From Thauera sp. (GTDB lineage: Bacteria > Pseudomonadota > Gammaproteobacteria > Burkholderiales > Rhodocyclaceae): a stretch of DNA of 6,620 nt. The stretch spans positions 1-6,620 of the forward strand of contig JAKLLJ010000189.1 of NCBI GenBank assembly GCA_023150215.1, in the 5' to 3' direction. The notes beneath the pieces are model-generated. The model searched no databases and was not told the DNA's origin. It saw nothing but the letters and a program-made list of their open reading frames with translations. Position 1 is the first letter of the stretch; every line of letters starts with the position of its first letter. A program made the position numbers and the translations under genes. Of the stretch, positions 1-5,573 are shown in pieces.

Positions 1-861
1 GGTGGCATCGACATGGACGACCTTGGCGTGGAGTCGCCCGGCGAACATCTCCATCACCAGCTTGCCCTCGTTGAGACGCAGCAGACCGTGGTCGACGAAC
101 ACGCAGGTGAGCTGGTCGCCGATCGCGCGATGGATCAGCGCCGCCGCCACCGAGGAGTCCACGCCACCCGACAGGCCGAGGATCACGTCCTCGTCGCCTA
201 CCTGTTCACGGATCTTTTGCACCGCCTCGGCGATGTAGTCGGGCATGTTCCAGTCGTGGCCGCAGCCGCAGATGTCGTGCACGAAGCGCCCGATCATCTC
301 GCGTCCCTTGATCGTGTGCGTGACCTCGGGGTGGAACTGCACGCCGTAGAAGCCGCGCGTCTCGTCGGCCATGGCTGCGATCGGGGTGGATTCGTTGCTG
401 CCGATGACCTTGAAGCCCGGCGGCAGCTCGGTGACCTTGTCGCCGTGGCTCATCCACACGTCGAGCAGGCCGTGACCTTCCGCGTTGCTGCGGTCCTCGA
501 TGCCGGTGAACAGCTTCGAGTGCCCACGCGCGCGCATCTCGGCGTAGCCGAACTCGCGCTTGGCCGAGCTCTCCACATTGCCACCGAGCTGGCTGGCCAT
601 GGTCTGCATGCCATAGCAGATGCCCAGTACCGGCACGCCGAGCTCGAACACCGCCTGCGGCGCCCGCCAGTCTTCGGCTTCGTACACCGAATTGGGGCCG
701 CCCGACAGGATCACGCCCTGCGCGCCGAAACTGCGCACGAACTCGTCCGACACGTCGAAGGGATGCAGCTCACAGTAAACCTGCTGTTCGCGCACGCGGC
801 GCGCGATGAGCTGGGAGACCTGGGAGCCGAAGTCGAGGATGAGGATTTTCTGGTGAGCCAT
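1..861 (-). CDS. guaA: GMP synthase (glutamine-hydrolysing), N-terminal part, cut by window edge
   Basis: Cytosolic enzyme that converts XMP to GMP using ATP and glutamine, the last step of de novo GMP synthesis. The frame is open from the ATG at 861-859 to base 1, giving 287 codons; family members have about 525 residues, so roughly half is present. The class I glutamine amidotransferase domain comes first: DFGSQ near residue 10, the nucleophile Cys82 in GICYGMQ, and His177/Glu179 in FHPEV, which complete the Cys-His-Glu triad. The ATP-pyrophosphatase domain follows, with its P-loop SGGVDSS at residues 231-237. The rest of that domain and the C-terminal dimerisation domain lie outside the window. 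The start is chosen because MAHQKILILDFGSQ matches the family N terminus, although the ribosome site before it is weak. It lies 73 bp downstream of guaB on the same strand, the classical guaBA order, with a terminator-like hairpin in between. The edge truncation is an artefact of the window, not a broken gene. Confidence 0.97.
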   Translation of the reverse strand, partial: MAHQKILILDFGSQVSQLIARRVREQQVYCELHPFDVSDEFVRSFGAQGVILSGGPNSVYEAEDWRAPQAVFELGVPVLGICYGMQTMASQLGGNVESSAKREFGYAEMRARGHSKLFTGIEDRSNAEGHGLLDVWMSHGDKVTELPPGFKVIGSNESTPIAAMADETRGFYGVQFHPEVTHTIKGREMIGRFVHDICGCGHDWNMPDYIAEAVQKIREQVGDEDVILGLSGGVDSSVAAALIHRAIGDQLTCVFVDHGLLRLNEGKLVMEMFAGRLHAKVVHVDAT

Positions 862-882
862 GGCGCGAAGTTCTCGTGCGTC

Positions 883-912
883 GAAAAAGGAAGGGCGGCC
901 TCGCAGCCGCCC
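883..912 (-). terminator. Hairpin plus T-rich tract between guaB and guaA (terminator or attenuator)
   Basis: Read on the minus strand, GGGCGGC (912-906), a 6-base loop (905-900) and GCCGCCC (899-893) form a perfect 7-bp GC stem. It is followed directly by TTCCTTTTTC (892-883). This has the form of an intrinsic terminator. It lies after the guaB stop (935) and ends about 20 bases before the guaA start (861), so it could stop or reduce read-through from guaB into guaA. The T tract is interrupted by two C bases, so it may leak. No separate guaA promoter is evident in the 73-bp gap, which favours partial termination. Confidence 0.6.
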
Positions 913-934
913 GGGTGTTTCACGAAGCTGCCGA

Positions 935-2398
935 TCAGCTGATCTGGTAGTTCGGCGCTTCCTTGGTGATCTGCACGTCGTGCACATGCGACTCACGCAT
1001 GCCCGCTGAGCTGATCTGCACAAACTGGGCGCGCTCGTGCACGGCCGGAATGTCGGCGCAGCCGAGATAGCCCATCGACGCACGCAGACCACCGACGAGT
1101 TGGTGGATGACAACACCGACCGCGCCCTTGTAGGGGACGCGCCCCTCGATGCCCTCGGGCACGAGCTTGTCGATGTTGCTGGTGTTTTCTTCCTGGAAGT
1201 AACGATCGGCGGCGCCCTTCTCCATCGCACCAAGCGAACCCATGCCGCGGTAGGACTTGTACGAGCGCCCCTGGAACAGCACCGTCTCGCCCGGCGCCTC
1301 CTCGGTGCCGGCGAACAGGCCGCCCAGCATCACGCAGTTGGCACCGGCGGCGATCGCCTTGGCGATGTCACCCGAGAAGCGGATGCCGCCGTCGGCGATC
1401 ATCGGCACGCCGGTGCCGGCAAGCGCGCTCGCCACGTTGTCGATTGCCGTGATCTGCGGCACTCCCACGCCGGCAACGATCCGTGTGGTGCAGATCGAGC
1501 CCGGACCGATGCCGACCTTGACGCCGTCAGCACCCGCGTCGACCAGCGCACGCGCTGCATCGGCGGTGGCGATGTTACCGCCGACCACTTCGATCTGCGG
1601 AAAACGCCTCTTGACCCAGCTCACGCGGTCGAGCACGCCTTGCGAATGGCCATGCGCGGTGTCGACGACGATCATGTCGACGCCGGCCTCGGCGAGCAAT
1701 TCGGTCCGCTCCTCGGTGCCGGCACCGACACCGATCGCCGCGGCCACGCGCAGGCGACCCTGCTCGTCCTTGGCGGCGAACGGGTGCTCGGTCGATTTCA
1801 TCATGTCCTTGACGGTGATGAGGCCACACAACTCGCCGGCGTCGTTCATGACCAGCACGCGCTCGAGACGATGCTCGCGCAGCAGCTCGCGCGCTTCGTC
1901 GAGACTCGCGCCTTCACGCACAGTGACGAGGCGGTCCTGCGGAGTCATGATCTCGGTGACGAGTTGGTCCAGATTGGTCTCGAACCGGGTGTCGCGATTG
2001 GTCACGATACCTACGACCTTGCCATCCTGCACCACCGGCACGCCGGAAAAACGGTGCTGTCGCTGCAGCGCGATCACCTCGGCCACGGTCATGGTCGGCG
2101 GGATGGTGATCGGGTCCTTGAGGATGCCTGATTCGTGACGCTTGACCTTGTGCACCTCGGCAGCCTGTTCGGCCGGGGTCAGGTTCTTGTGCACCACACC
2201 AATGCCGCCCTCTTGCGCAAGCGCGATCGCGAGGCGGCTTTCGGTGACGGTATCCATCGCTGCGGAGAGCAGCGGAATGTTGAGACGGATGCGCCGCGTG
2301 ACCTGGCTCTGCAGGCTCACGTCGCGCGGAAGAACCGTGGAGTGGGCGGGAACGAGAAGGACGTCATCGAAGGTCAGCGCCTTCTGAATCACTCGCAT
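935..2398 (-). CDS. guaB: Inosine-5'-monophosphate dehydrogenase
   Basis: Oxidises IMP to XMP with NAD+, the rate-limiting and committed step of guanine nucleotide synthesis; it acts in the cytosol as a homotetramer. The protein is 487 residues, close to the 488 of the E. coli enzyme. It starts MRVIQKALTFDDVLLVPA, the usual IMPDH N terminus. Two CBS domains (about residues 90-205, with GVPVVQDGKVVGIVT and VMNDAGELCGLIT) interrupt the (beta/alpha)8 barrel. The catalytic loop GPGSICTTR carries the nucleophile Cys303. Later come the IMP-binding IADGGIRFSGD and the mobile flap with YRGMGSLGAM. The frame is open 31 codons further upstream, but the ATG at 2398 is preferred because AAGGAA lies about 9 bases before it and a perfect -10 box lies inside the upstream extension. 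The next gene downstream is guaA. Confidence 0.98.
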   Translation of the reverse strand: MRVIQKALTFDDVLLVPAHSTVLPRDVSLQSQVTRRIRLNIPLLSAAMDTVTESRLAIALAQEGGIGVVHKNLTPAEQAAEVHKVKRHESGILKDPITIPPTMTVAEVIALQRQHRFSGVPVVQDGKVVGIVTNRDTRFETNLDQLVTEIMTPQDRLVTVREGASLDEARELLREHRLERVLVMNDAGELCGLITVKDMMKSTEHPFAAKDEQGRLRVAAAIGVGAGTEERTELLAEAGVDMIVVDTAHGHSQGVLDRVSWVKRRFPQIEVVGGNIATADAARALVDAGADGVKVGIGPGSICTTRIVAGVGVPQITAIDNVASALAGTGVPMIADGGIRFSGDIAKAIAAGANCVMLGGLFAGTEEAPGETVLFQGRSYKSYRGMGSLGAMEKGAADRYFQEENTSNIDKLVPEGIEGRVPYKGAVGVVIHQLVGGLRASMGYLGCADIPAVHERAQFVQISSAGMRESHVHDVQITKEAPNYQIS

Positions 2399-2424
2399 GG
2401 CTTTTTTCCTTTCGACCAAAACCG

Positions 2425-2430
2425 TATTAT
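2425..2430 (+). promoter_or_regulatory. Possible -10 box for the DUF4124 gene, overlapping the guaB -10
   Basis: On the plus strand TATTAT (5 of 6 to consensus) lies one base out of register with the guaB TATAAT on the other strand. It would place a transcript start near 2437 and give a leader of about 40 bases before the ATG at 2479. No good -35 is visible; the stretch 17 bases upstream is only a T run (2402-2407). This may be just the symmetry of an AT-rich -10 box. Confidence 0.3.
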
Positions 2431-2454
2431 ACAGAGTGCTCCAGCACCACGTAA
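2426..2454 (-). promoter_or_regulatory. Promoter of guaB with palindrome in the spacer
   Basis: On the minus strand a perfect -10 hexamer TATAAT (2431-2426) is preceded by exactly 17 bases and a poor -35 hexamer TTACGT (2454-2449). Transcription would start near 2419, leaving a leader of about 20 bases that contains the AAGGAA ribosome site. The spacer holds a perfect 5+2+5 palindrome, GTGCT-GG-AGCAC (2447-2436), a plausible operator position. The weak -35 suggests help from, or control by, a binding protein. The -10 is clear; the -35 and the operator role are inference. Confidence 0.65.
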
Positions 2455-2478
2455 GCGGCACGCCGCGGAGAACTGTCG

Positions 2479-2964
2479 ATGATCCATCCAATCCTGTTCG
2501 CCGTGCTCCTGATCACGGTCGTGCCAGCCAGCGCGCAGATCTACAGCTGGAAGGACAAGGACGGCCGTACGCACTTCGGCGACACGCCCCCCACGTCGGG
2601 CGAGGTGACGGAGATCCGTGCACCGCAGACACGGGCTGCGCAGCCCCCCGCGCCCGCGACTGGCGCAACAGGAAACGACACGCTGGAGTCCACTCGCTCG
2701 CGCTCCCTTGCGGAGCGCGAGCGGGCTTTCCGCGAACGACGCGCCTCGGCGGCTGAAGCCGAGGCCGCAGCCGCCCAGGAGGTCGCTCGCAAGCAGGAGC
2801 TCGAGCAATGGTGCACGGCGGCGGCGAACGAACTTGCCGCACTCAGGGCGGGTCAGCGCATGGTCCGCTTCAACGCTCGCGGCGAGCGCGAATTTCTCGA
2901 CGACAGCATGCGCGCGGCCGAAATCCGGCGCCTCGACCAGCAGACAAGCGAACGCTGCAAGTAA
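2479..2964 (+). CDS. Secreted DUF4124-domain protein of unknown function
   Basis: A 161-residue protein with a signal peptide: a hydrophobic segment at residues 4-15 and an ASA cleavage motif after residue 19. The mature N terminus, QIYSWKDKDGRTHFGDTPP, is the core of DUF4124, a short beta-rich domain common in exported proteobacterial proteins, especially in Betaproteobacteria. Residues 40-65 are a Pro/Ala/Thr-rich linker. Residues 70-112 are a charged Arg/Glu/Ala stretch likely to form a coiled coil or long helix. Two cysteines, 112 and 160, could form a disulphide in the periplasm. A ribosome site GGAG lies about 9 bases before the ATG. The gene is divergent from guaB and stands alone. Its biochemical role is unknown; a periplasmic or envelope role is inferred from export only. 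The gene carries a perfect 12-bp inverted repeat (see separate entry). Confidence 0.88.
   Translation: MIHPILFAVLLITVVPASAQIYSWKDKDGRTHFGDTPPTSGEVTEIRAPQTRAAQPPAPATGATGNDTLESTRSRSLAERERAFRERRASAAEAEAAAAQEVARKQELEQWCTAAANELAALRAGQRMVRFNARGEREFLDDSMRAAEIRRLDQQTSERCK
2695..2723. repeat. Perfect 12-bp inverted repeat inside the DUF4124 gene
   Basis: CGCTCGCGCTCC (2695-2706), loop CTTGC (2707-2711) and GGAGCGCGAGCG (2712-2723) form an uninterrupted 12-bp, very GC-rich stem with a 5-base loop. It encodes residues 73-82 (RSRSLAERER) of the putative coiled coil. No T tract follows, so it does not look like a terminator in the coding direction. On either strand the RNA should form a stable hairpin. 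Confidence 0.85.
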
Positions 2965-3000
2965 GGCCTTGCACGGTCGCCATCGCCGCATCCGGCACGC

Positions 3001-3327
3001 CTATTCGGCGGCCTCGGCCGGTCCGCCCCCCTTTTTCATGACCTTGCCCTCGTCGGCGCGCTTCTTGCGCACGGCCTTGGGGTCAGCGATCAGCGGCCGA
3101 TAGACCTCGACCCGGTCACGGTCGCGCAGCTCGGTATCGAGCTTGACGAGCTTGGCGAAAATACCAAGCTTGTTGGCGCGATCGGGTTGGATTTCAGGAT
3201 ATTTTTGCAGCAGCCCGGAGGCCTCGAGCGCCTCGCGCACGGTTGCGCCCTCAAGCAGGTGGACGCCGATCAGTTCCTGACGTTGCGGCAGCGCATACAC
3301 CACCTCCACGTTGATCATCCCTGCCAT
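3001..3327 (-). CDS. rnfH: RnfH/RatB family protein (UPF0125)
   Basis: Small ubiquitin-like (beta-grasp) protein of 108 residues; E. coli RatB (YfjF) has 96. Family features are VEVVYALPQRQELIGVHL near the N terminus, the helix TVREALEASGLL, and DRVEVYRPLIADPKAVRKKRA near residues 80-100. The C terminus is a Gly/Lys/Ala/Glu-rich tail (KKGGGPAEAAE). The start at 3327 is chosen because GGGGAG lies 7 bases upstream; a second ATG three codons in (3318) has no well-spaced ribosome site. The gene begins one base after the ratA stop, so the two are almost surely translationally coupled. The family name comes from rnf electron-transport clusters in some species, but here it pairs with ratA, the common arrangement. 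E. coli RatB was once proposed as the antitoxin of RatA; that role is doubtful, and the function is effectively unknown. Confidence 0.9.
   Translation of the reverse strand: MAGMINVEVVYALPQRQELIGVHLLEGATVREALEASGLLQKYPEIQPDRANKLGIFAKLVKLDTELRDRDRVEVYRPLIADPKAVRKKRADEGKVMKKGGGPAEAAE
3007..3036 (+). terminator. Weak terminator candidate for the DUF4124 transcript inside the 3' end of rnfH
   Basis: On the plus strand GGCGG (3007-3011) can pair with CCGCC (3023-3027), with a bulged 2-bp extension towards the loop. Four C bases and TTTTT (3032-3036) follow. It lies 43 bases after the DUF4124 stop and overlaps the codons for the GGG/PAEAAE tail of the convergent rnfH gene. The stem is short and is not directly next to the T run, so it is only a candidate. 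Confidence 0.3.
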
Positions 3328-3328
3328 G

Positions 3329-3775
3329 CTAGCTCCCCTGCCCCGGCCGGTAGATCTGGCCGGCGCGCTTGACGAACGAATCGACGAACGTATTCGCGAT
3401 GTGACTGAACACCGGCCCAAGCACCTTCTCGAGCAGCTTGCTGGAAAACTGGTAGCGCAACTGGAATTCGACCTTGCACGCCGTGTCGCCGAGCGCGGTG
3501 AACCGCCAGTGCCCGTCGAGATGGGTGAACGGACCGTCGGTCAGGCGCAGCATCATTTCTTGCGGGTAACGTTTGGTGTTCTCGGTGCTGAAGTGCGCCT
3601 TGATGCCGTGGTAGTTGATGTGCAGGGTCGCTGCGGTCACTGTCTCGGTGCGCTGGTGCAGTTCGATCCCGCCGCACCACGGCAGAAATAGCGGATAGTC
3701 CTCGCAGCGATCGACAAGTTCGAACATCTGCGTGGGAGTGAATTCGATCAGAACGAGCTTGTTGACTTCGGCCAT
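3329..3775 (-). CDS. ratA: RatA/COQ10-like START-domain protein
   Basis: A 148-residue protein of the SRPBCC (START-like, polyketide cyclase/COQ10) superfamily, which folds around a hydrophobic ligand pocket. Diagnostic stretches are the N-terminal helix followed by CEDYPLFLPWCGG, then GPFTHLDGHWRF near residues 80-90, CKVEFQLRYQF, and a C-terminal amphipathic helix ending VDSFVKRAGQIY. Mitochondrial Coq10 homologues bind ubiquinone and support respiration. The E. coli homologue (YfjG) was reported to inhibit 70S ribosome assembly and named RatA toxin, a claim not generally accepted; a quinone or lipid-chaperone role is equally likely. The ATG at 3775 is preferred to a TTG two codons earlier because AGG sits 6 bases before it. 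The gene lies directly before rnfH (one base between) and is divergent from smpB, a neighbourhood conserved widely in proteobacteria. Confidence 0.93.
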   Translation of the reverse strand: MAEVNKLVLIEFTPTQMFELVDRCEDYPLFLPWCGGIELHQRTETVTAATLHINYHGIKAHFSTENTKRYPQEMMLRLTDGPFTHLDGHWRFTALGDTACKVEFQLRYQFSSKLLEKVLGPVFSHIANTFVDSFVKRAGQIYRPGQGS

Positions 3776-3827
3776 GGGCAACCTGGCGAGGGCGCACGTC
3801 AGGGAGGGAACGGAGACGGCGCCGAGC

Positions 3828-3836
3828 TGTTAAAAT
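3828..3836 (+). promoter_or_regulatory. Extended -10 promoter for smpB
   Basis: TG-T-TAAAAT (3828-3836) is an extended -10 element: TG, one base, then a hexamer matching 5 of 6. The -35 region (about 3808-3813) is poor, as is common for extended -10 promoters. Transcription would begin near 3843, leaving about 55 bases of leader before the smpB ATG. Confidence 0.6.
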
Positions 3837-3841
3837 CCGCG

Positions 3842-3847
3842 ATTCTA
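3842..3847 (-). promoter_or_regulatory. Possible -10 box for ratA-rnfH
   Basis: Minus-strand TAGAAT (3847-3842) matches 5 of 6 consensus positions. It would start a transcript near 3835, giving about 60 bases of leader before the ratA ATG. No good -35 is seen 16-18 bases upstream. It lies within 6 bases of the smpB -10 on the other strand, so the two promoters would compete. Confidence 0.4.
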
Positions 3848-3898
3848 CCGCATGCGGCCACGTCGGCTCAGCGCCACGCAGTCCCGGAACGTCGAACC

Positions 3899-4345
3899 AT
3901 GAGCATCATCGAAAATCGCAAGGCCTTTCACGATTATTTCATCGAGGAAAAGCACGAGGCCGGCATGGTCCTTGAGGGCTGGGAGGTCAAGGCCATCCGT
4001 GCCGGACGATCGAACATCAAGGAATCCTACGTGGTGATCCGCGGCGAGGAGATCTTCTTGTTCGGCATGCACATCACGCCGCTCGCCACCGCGTCAAGCC
4101 ATGTGCATCACGACCCGACGCGGACCCGCAAGCTGTTGCTTCACAAGAAGGAAATCGCCCGCCTGATCGGCAAGGTCGAGCGCGCCGGCTACACGCTGGT
4201 TCCGCTCGACATGCACTACAAACAGGGCCTCATCAAGCTTGAAATCGGTCTTGCCAAGGGCAAGAAACTGCACGATAAGCGCGAGGACGAGAAGAAGAAG
4301 GATTGGGAGCGCGAGAAGCAGCGGCTGATGCGGACCCAGGCCTGA
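3899..4345 (+). CDS. smpB: SsrA (tmRNA)-binding protein SmpB
   Basis: Binds tmRNA and delivers it to stalled ribosomes for trans-translation: the nascent chain is tagged for proteolysis and the ribosome is released. The protein is 148 residues; the family usually has 145-160. It shows the N-terminal ENRKAFHDYFIEE, the oligonucleotide-binding core with GWEVKAIRAGR (about residues 27-37) and KLLLHKKEI, then GLAKGKKLHDKREDEKKK. The latter opens the basic C-terminal tail that enters the mRNA channel of the ribosome and forms a helix there. All expected conserved blocks are intact. GGAA lies about 10 bases before the ATG. The gene is divergent from ratA. No tmRNA gene is visible in the 25 bases after the stop or elsewhere here, so ssrA must lie outside the window. 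Confidence 0.98.
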   Translation: MSIIENRKAFHDYFIEEKHEAGMVLEGWEVKAIRAGRSNIKESYVVIRGEEIFLFGMHITPLATASSHVHHDPTRTRKLLLHKKEIARLIGKVERAGYTLVPLDMHYKQGLIKLEIGLAKGKKLHDKREDEKKKDWEREKQRLMRTQA

Positions 4346-4370
4346 GCATCCGCCGCATGCCTGCAAGGTC

Positions 4371-4943
4371 TTACAGCAGCAGCAGCGATGCCGCGGCGAC
4401 GGCCAGCAGCCCCAGCCAGGTCAGCACACCGAAGCTGATCACCTGGATCGCGATCTCGCTCGCTTCCACTTCTTCATGCACGCCGAGCAGACGGTCGACA
4501 CCGTGGCGGATCAGCATGGCCGAAGCGCCCAGCGCGATCAGCGCGATCAGCACGGCGAACCAGACGCTCCCGAAGATCACCGCGAGCGAGGACAGCCACA
4601 GCGGCACCGGAGCGATCGCGGCGACCGCATAGGCATCGTCGAGGTCGCCGCTGCCGTCCTTGGCGATCGAGGCGAGGCGGATCGAGTTGGCCATGATCGG
4701 CACGCTGAACTGCTCGGCCACGAAGAACAGCACCGCCGCGATCAGCCAGTTGGCGAAGCGCGCGTCGGGAAACACGTCGGCGCCCACCCCGCCGCCCGCC
4801 AACAGGATCATCAGCGGCGGCAGCAGAGAAAGTGGCAGCACCAGACGACGGAACAACATATCCATCGGTGGGCGCATGCGCTCGACCATGTCCCAGCCCT
4901 CCCGGCTCGACACCACCATGCGGGGAAATTGCATCACATCCAT
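4371..4943 (-). CDS. Five-helix membrane protein, probably YIP1 family
   Basis: A 190-residue integral membrane protein. A short N-terminal cytoplasmic segment (residues 1-30, including SSREGWDMV) precedes hydrophobic segments near residues 33-50, 63-83, 106-124, 126-147 and 168-190. Between helices two and three lies a polar loop with IAKDGSGDLDDAYAVAAIAPVP. The opening pattern of residues with GW before the first helix and the DxxDAYAVAAIAPVPLWL stretch resemble bacterial YIP1-domain proteins, whose function is unknown; I did not confirm this by search. The start at 4943 is chosen because GGAG lies 8 bases upstream; an in-frame ATG near 5018 would add 25 residues of non-membrane sequence with poor ribosome sites. 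It is convergent with smpB (25 bases apart) and divergent from the MarR gene, so control by that regulator is possible but not shown. Confidence 0.75.
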   Translation of the reverse strand: MDVMQFPRMVVSSREGWDMVERMRPPMDMLFRRLVLPLSLLPPLMILLAGGGVGADVFPDARFANWLIAAVLFFVAEQFSVPIMANSIRLASIAKDGSGDLDDAYAVAAIAPVPLWLSSLAVIFGSVWFAVLIALIALGASAMLIRHGVDRLLGVHEEVEASEIAIQVISFGVLTWLGLLAVAAASLLLL

Positions 4944-5024
4944 GATCCTGTCTCCGGTTAGGGTCGGGAAGCCGGCCGCACATCGAATGGAAACATCGGG
5001 CGACCGGACATACATCACGATCTG

Positions 5025-5052
5025 ATATTAATCTCCATCCTGTGGATTGCAA
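5025..5052 (-). promoter_or_regulatory. Candidate promoter of the YIP1-like gene
   Basis: On the minus strand TTGCAA (5052-5047, 4 of 6) is separated by 16 bases from TAATAT (5030-5025, 4 of 6). It lies in a locally AT-rich patch within otherwise GC-rich DNA. The start would fall near 5018 and the leader would be about 75 bases. Confidence 0.4.
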
Positions 5053-5150
5053 GCTAAAAATCAGGACGAACGAACCGGGCAGCTCGCGGGCATCAAGTCC
5101 GTCGTGTGCGCCACGCGCAGCGGACGCAGCGAAGCCGGGCCGGAACGCGA

Positions 5151-5156
5151 TAAAAT
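5151..5156 (+). promoter_or_regulatory. -10-like box almost on the MarR start codon
   Basis: TAAAAT (5 of 6) ends 9 bases before the ATG at 5166. Normal spacing would put the transcript start at about 5162-5164, giving a leader of only 2-4 bases, in effect a leaderless mRNA. No strong ribosome site is seen before the ATG, which fits. The -35 region is poor. A longer transcript from further upstream cannot be excluded. Confidence 0.35.
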
Positions 5157-5165
5157 GAGCACACG

Positions 5166-5573
5166 ATGAGTTCCCTATTAAACAAGTCCGAATTCGAAGC
5201 CCTGGCTGATTTTCGCTACCGGTTGCGTCGCTTCTTGCGCTTCTCCGAACTGCTGACCCGGCGCCACGGCATCACCAACCTGCAGTACCTGCTGCTGCTC
5301 CAAGTCAAGGGTTTCCCTGGTCGTGAGTGGGCCTTCGTCGGCGAGCTCGCCGAGCGCCTGCAAGCGCATCAGCACGGCGTGGTGTCACTGATCTCGCGCT
5401 GCGAAAAACTGGGGCTGGTCGAACGCCGCCCGGGGCGGGAGGACAGGCGTGCGGTCGAGGTGCACCTGACCGCGGCCGGTGAACGTCTGGTCGAGACGAT
5501 CGCACTCCATCATCGTGAAGAAGTCAAACTTCTTGGCGGCGTCGTCCGCGAGCTCTCCAGCCACCTGCACTGA
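5166..5573 (+). CDS. MarR-family transcriptional regulator
   Basis: A 135-residue winged-helix DNA-binding protein, near the usual 140-150. The N-terminal helix (residues 8-33) contributes to the dimer. The wHTH follows: ITNLQYLLLLQVKG, then FVGELAERLQAHQHGVVSLISRCEKLGLVERRPG, with the recognition helix at about 67-82. The wing bears REDRRAVEVHLTAAG with the family DRR motif at 93-95, and the C-terminal dimer helix is GERLVETIALHHREEVKLL. Family members usually bind palindromes near their own gene and let go when they bind a phenolic or similar ligand, or on oxidation; the ligand here is unknown. There is a single cysteine (79), within the recognition helix region. Its neighbours are a divergent membrane protein gene and a convergent NarL-type regulator. 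ATG 5166 is the only reasonable start, though its ribosome site is weak. Confidence 0.92.
   Translation: MSSLLNKSEFEALADFRYRLRRFLRFSELLTRRHGITNLQYLLLLQVKGFPGREWAFVGELAERLQAHQHGVVSLISRCEKLGLVERRPGREDRRAVEVHLTAAGERLVETIALHHREEVKLLGGVVRELSSHLH

Larger units (their letters stand above)
4944..5165. other. Divergent intergenic region between the YIP1-like and MarR genes
   Basis: At 222 bases this is the longest gene-free stretch in the window. It holds the AT-rich candidate promoter at 5025-5052 and, close to the MarR start, a tandem repeat of 9 bases with one mismatch (5116-5124 CGCAGCGGA and 5125-5133 CGCAGCGAA). TAAAAT lies at 5151-5156. I see no clear long palindrome of the type MarR proteins usually bind, no RNA gene and no coding frame with a credible start. 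Confidence 0.6.

Noticed and set aside
13..942. Long plus-strand open frame opposite guaA
   Set aside because: It is the mirror of the conserved guaA frame in GC-rich DNA. Its translation is His/Arg/Val-rich with no recognisable domain, while the minus strand carries all GMP synthase motifs.
1037..2138. Two long plus-strand open frames opposite guaB
   Set aside because: Antisense shadows of an intact IMP dehydrogenase gene. The product composition is unnatural and no ribosome site or domain is seen.
2399..2491. N-terminal extension of GuaB by 31 codons
   Set aside because: It would cover the perfect TATAAT box and lacks family similarity. The ATG at 2398 has a good ribosome site and the standard IMPDH start.
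2389..2991. 200-codon minus-strand frame opposite the DUF4124 gene
   Set aside because: It overlaps the guaB promoter and start, and its translation is Arg/Ala/Cys-rich without motifs. The plus-strand frame has a signal peptide and a known domain.
3001..3775. RatA-RnfH/RatB as a toxin-antitoxin system
   Set aside because: The toxin claim for the E. coli pair is disputed. Both proteins belong to widespread housekeeping families (COQ10-like and UPF0125), and nothing here suggests a mobile module.
4346..4370. tmRNA gene or terminator after smpB
   Set aside because: Only 25 bases separate the two convergent stops. There is no stem with a T run and no room for an RNA gene.
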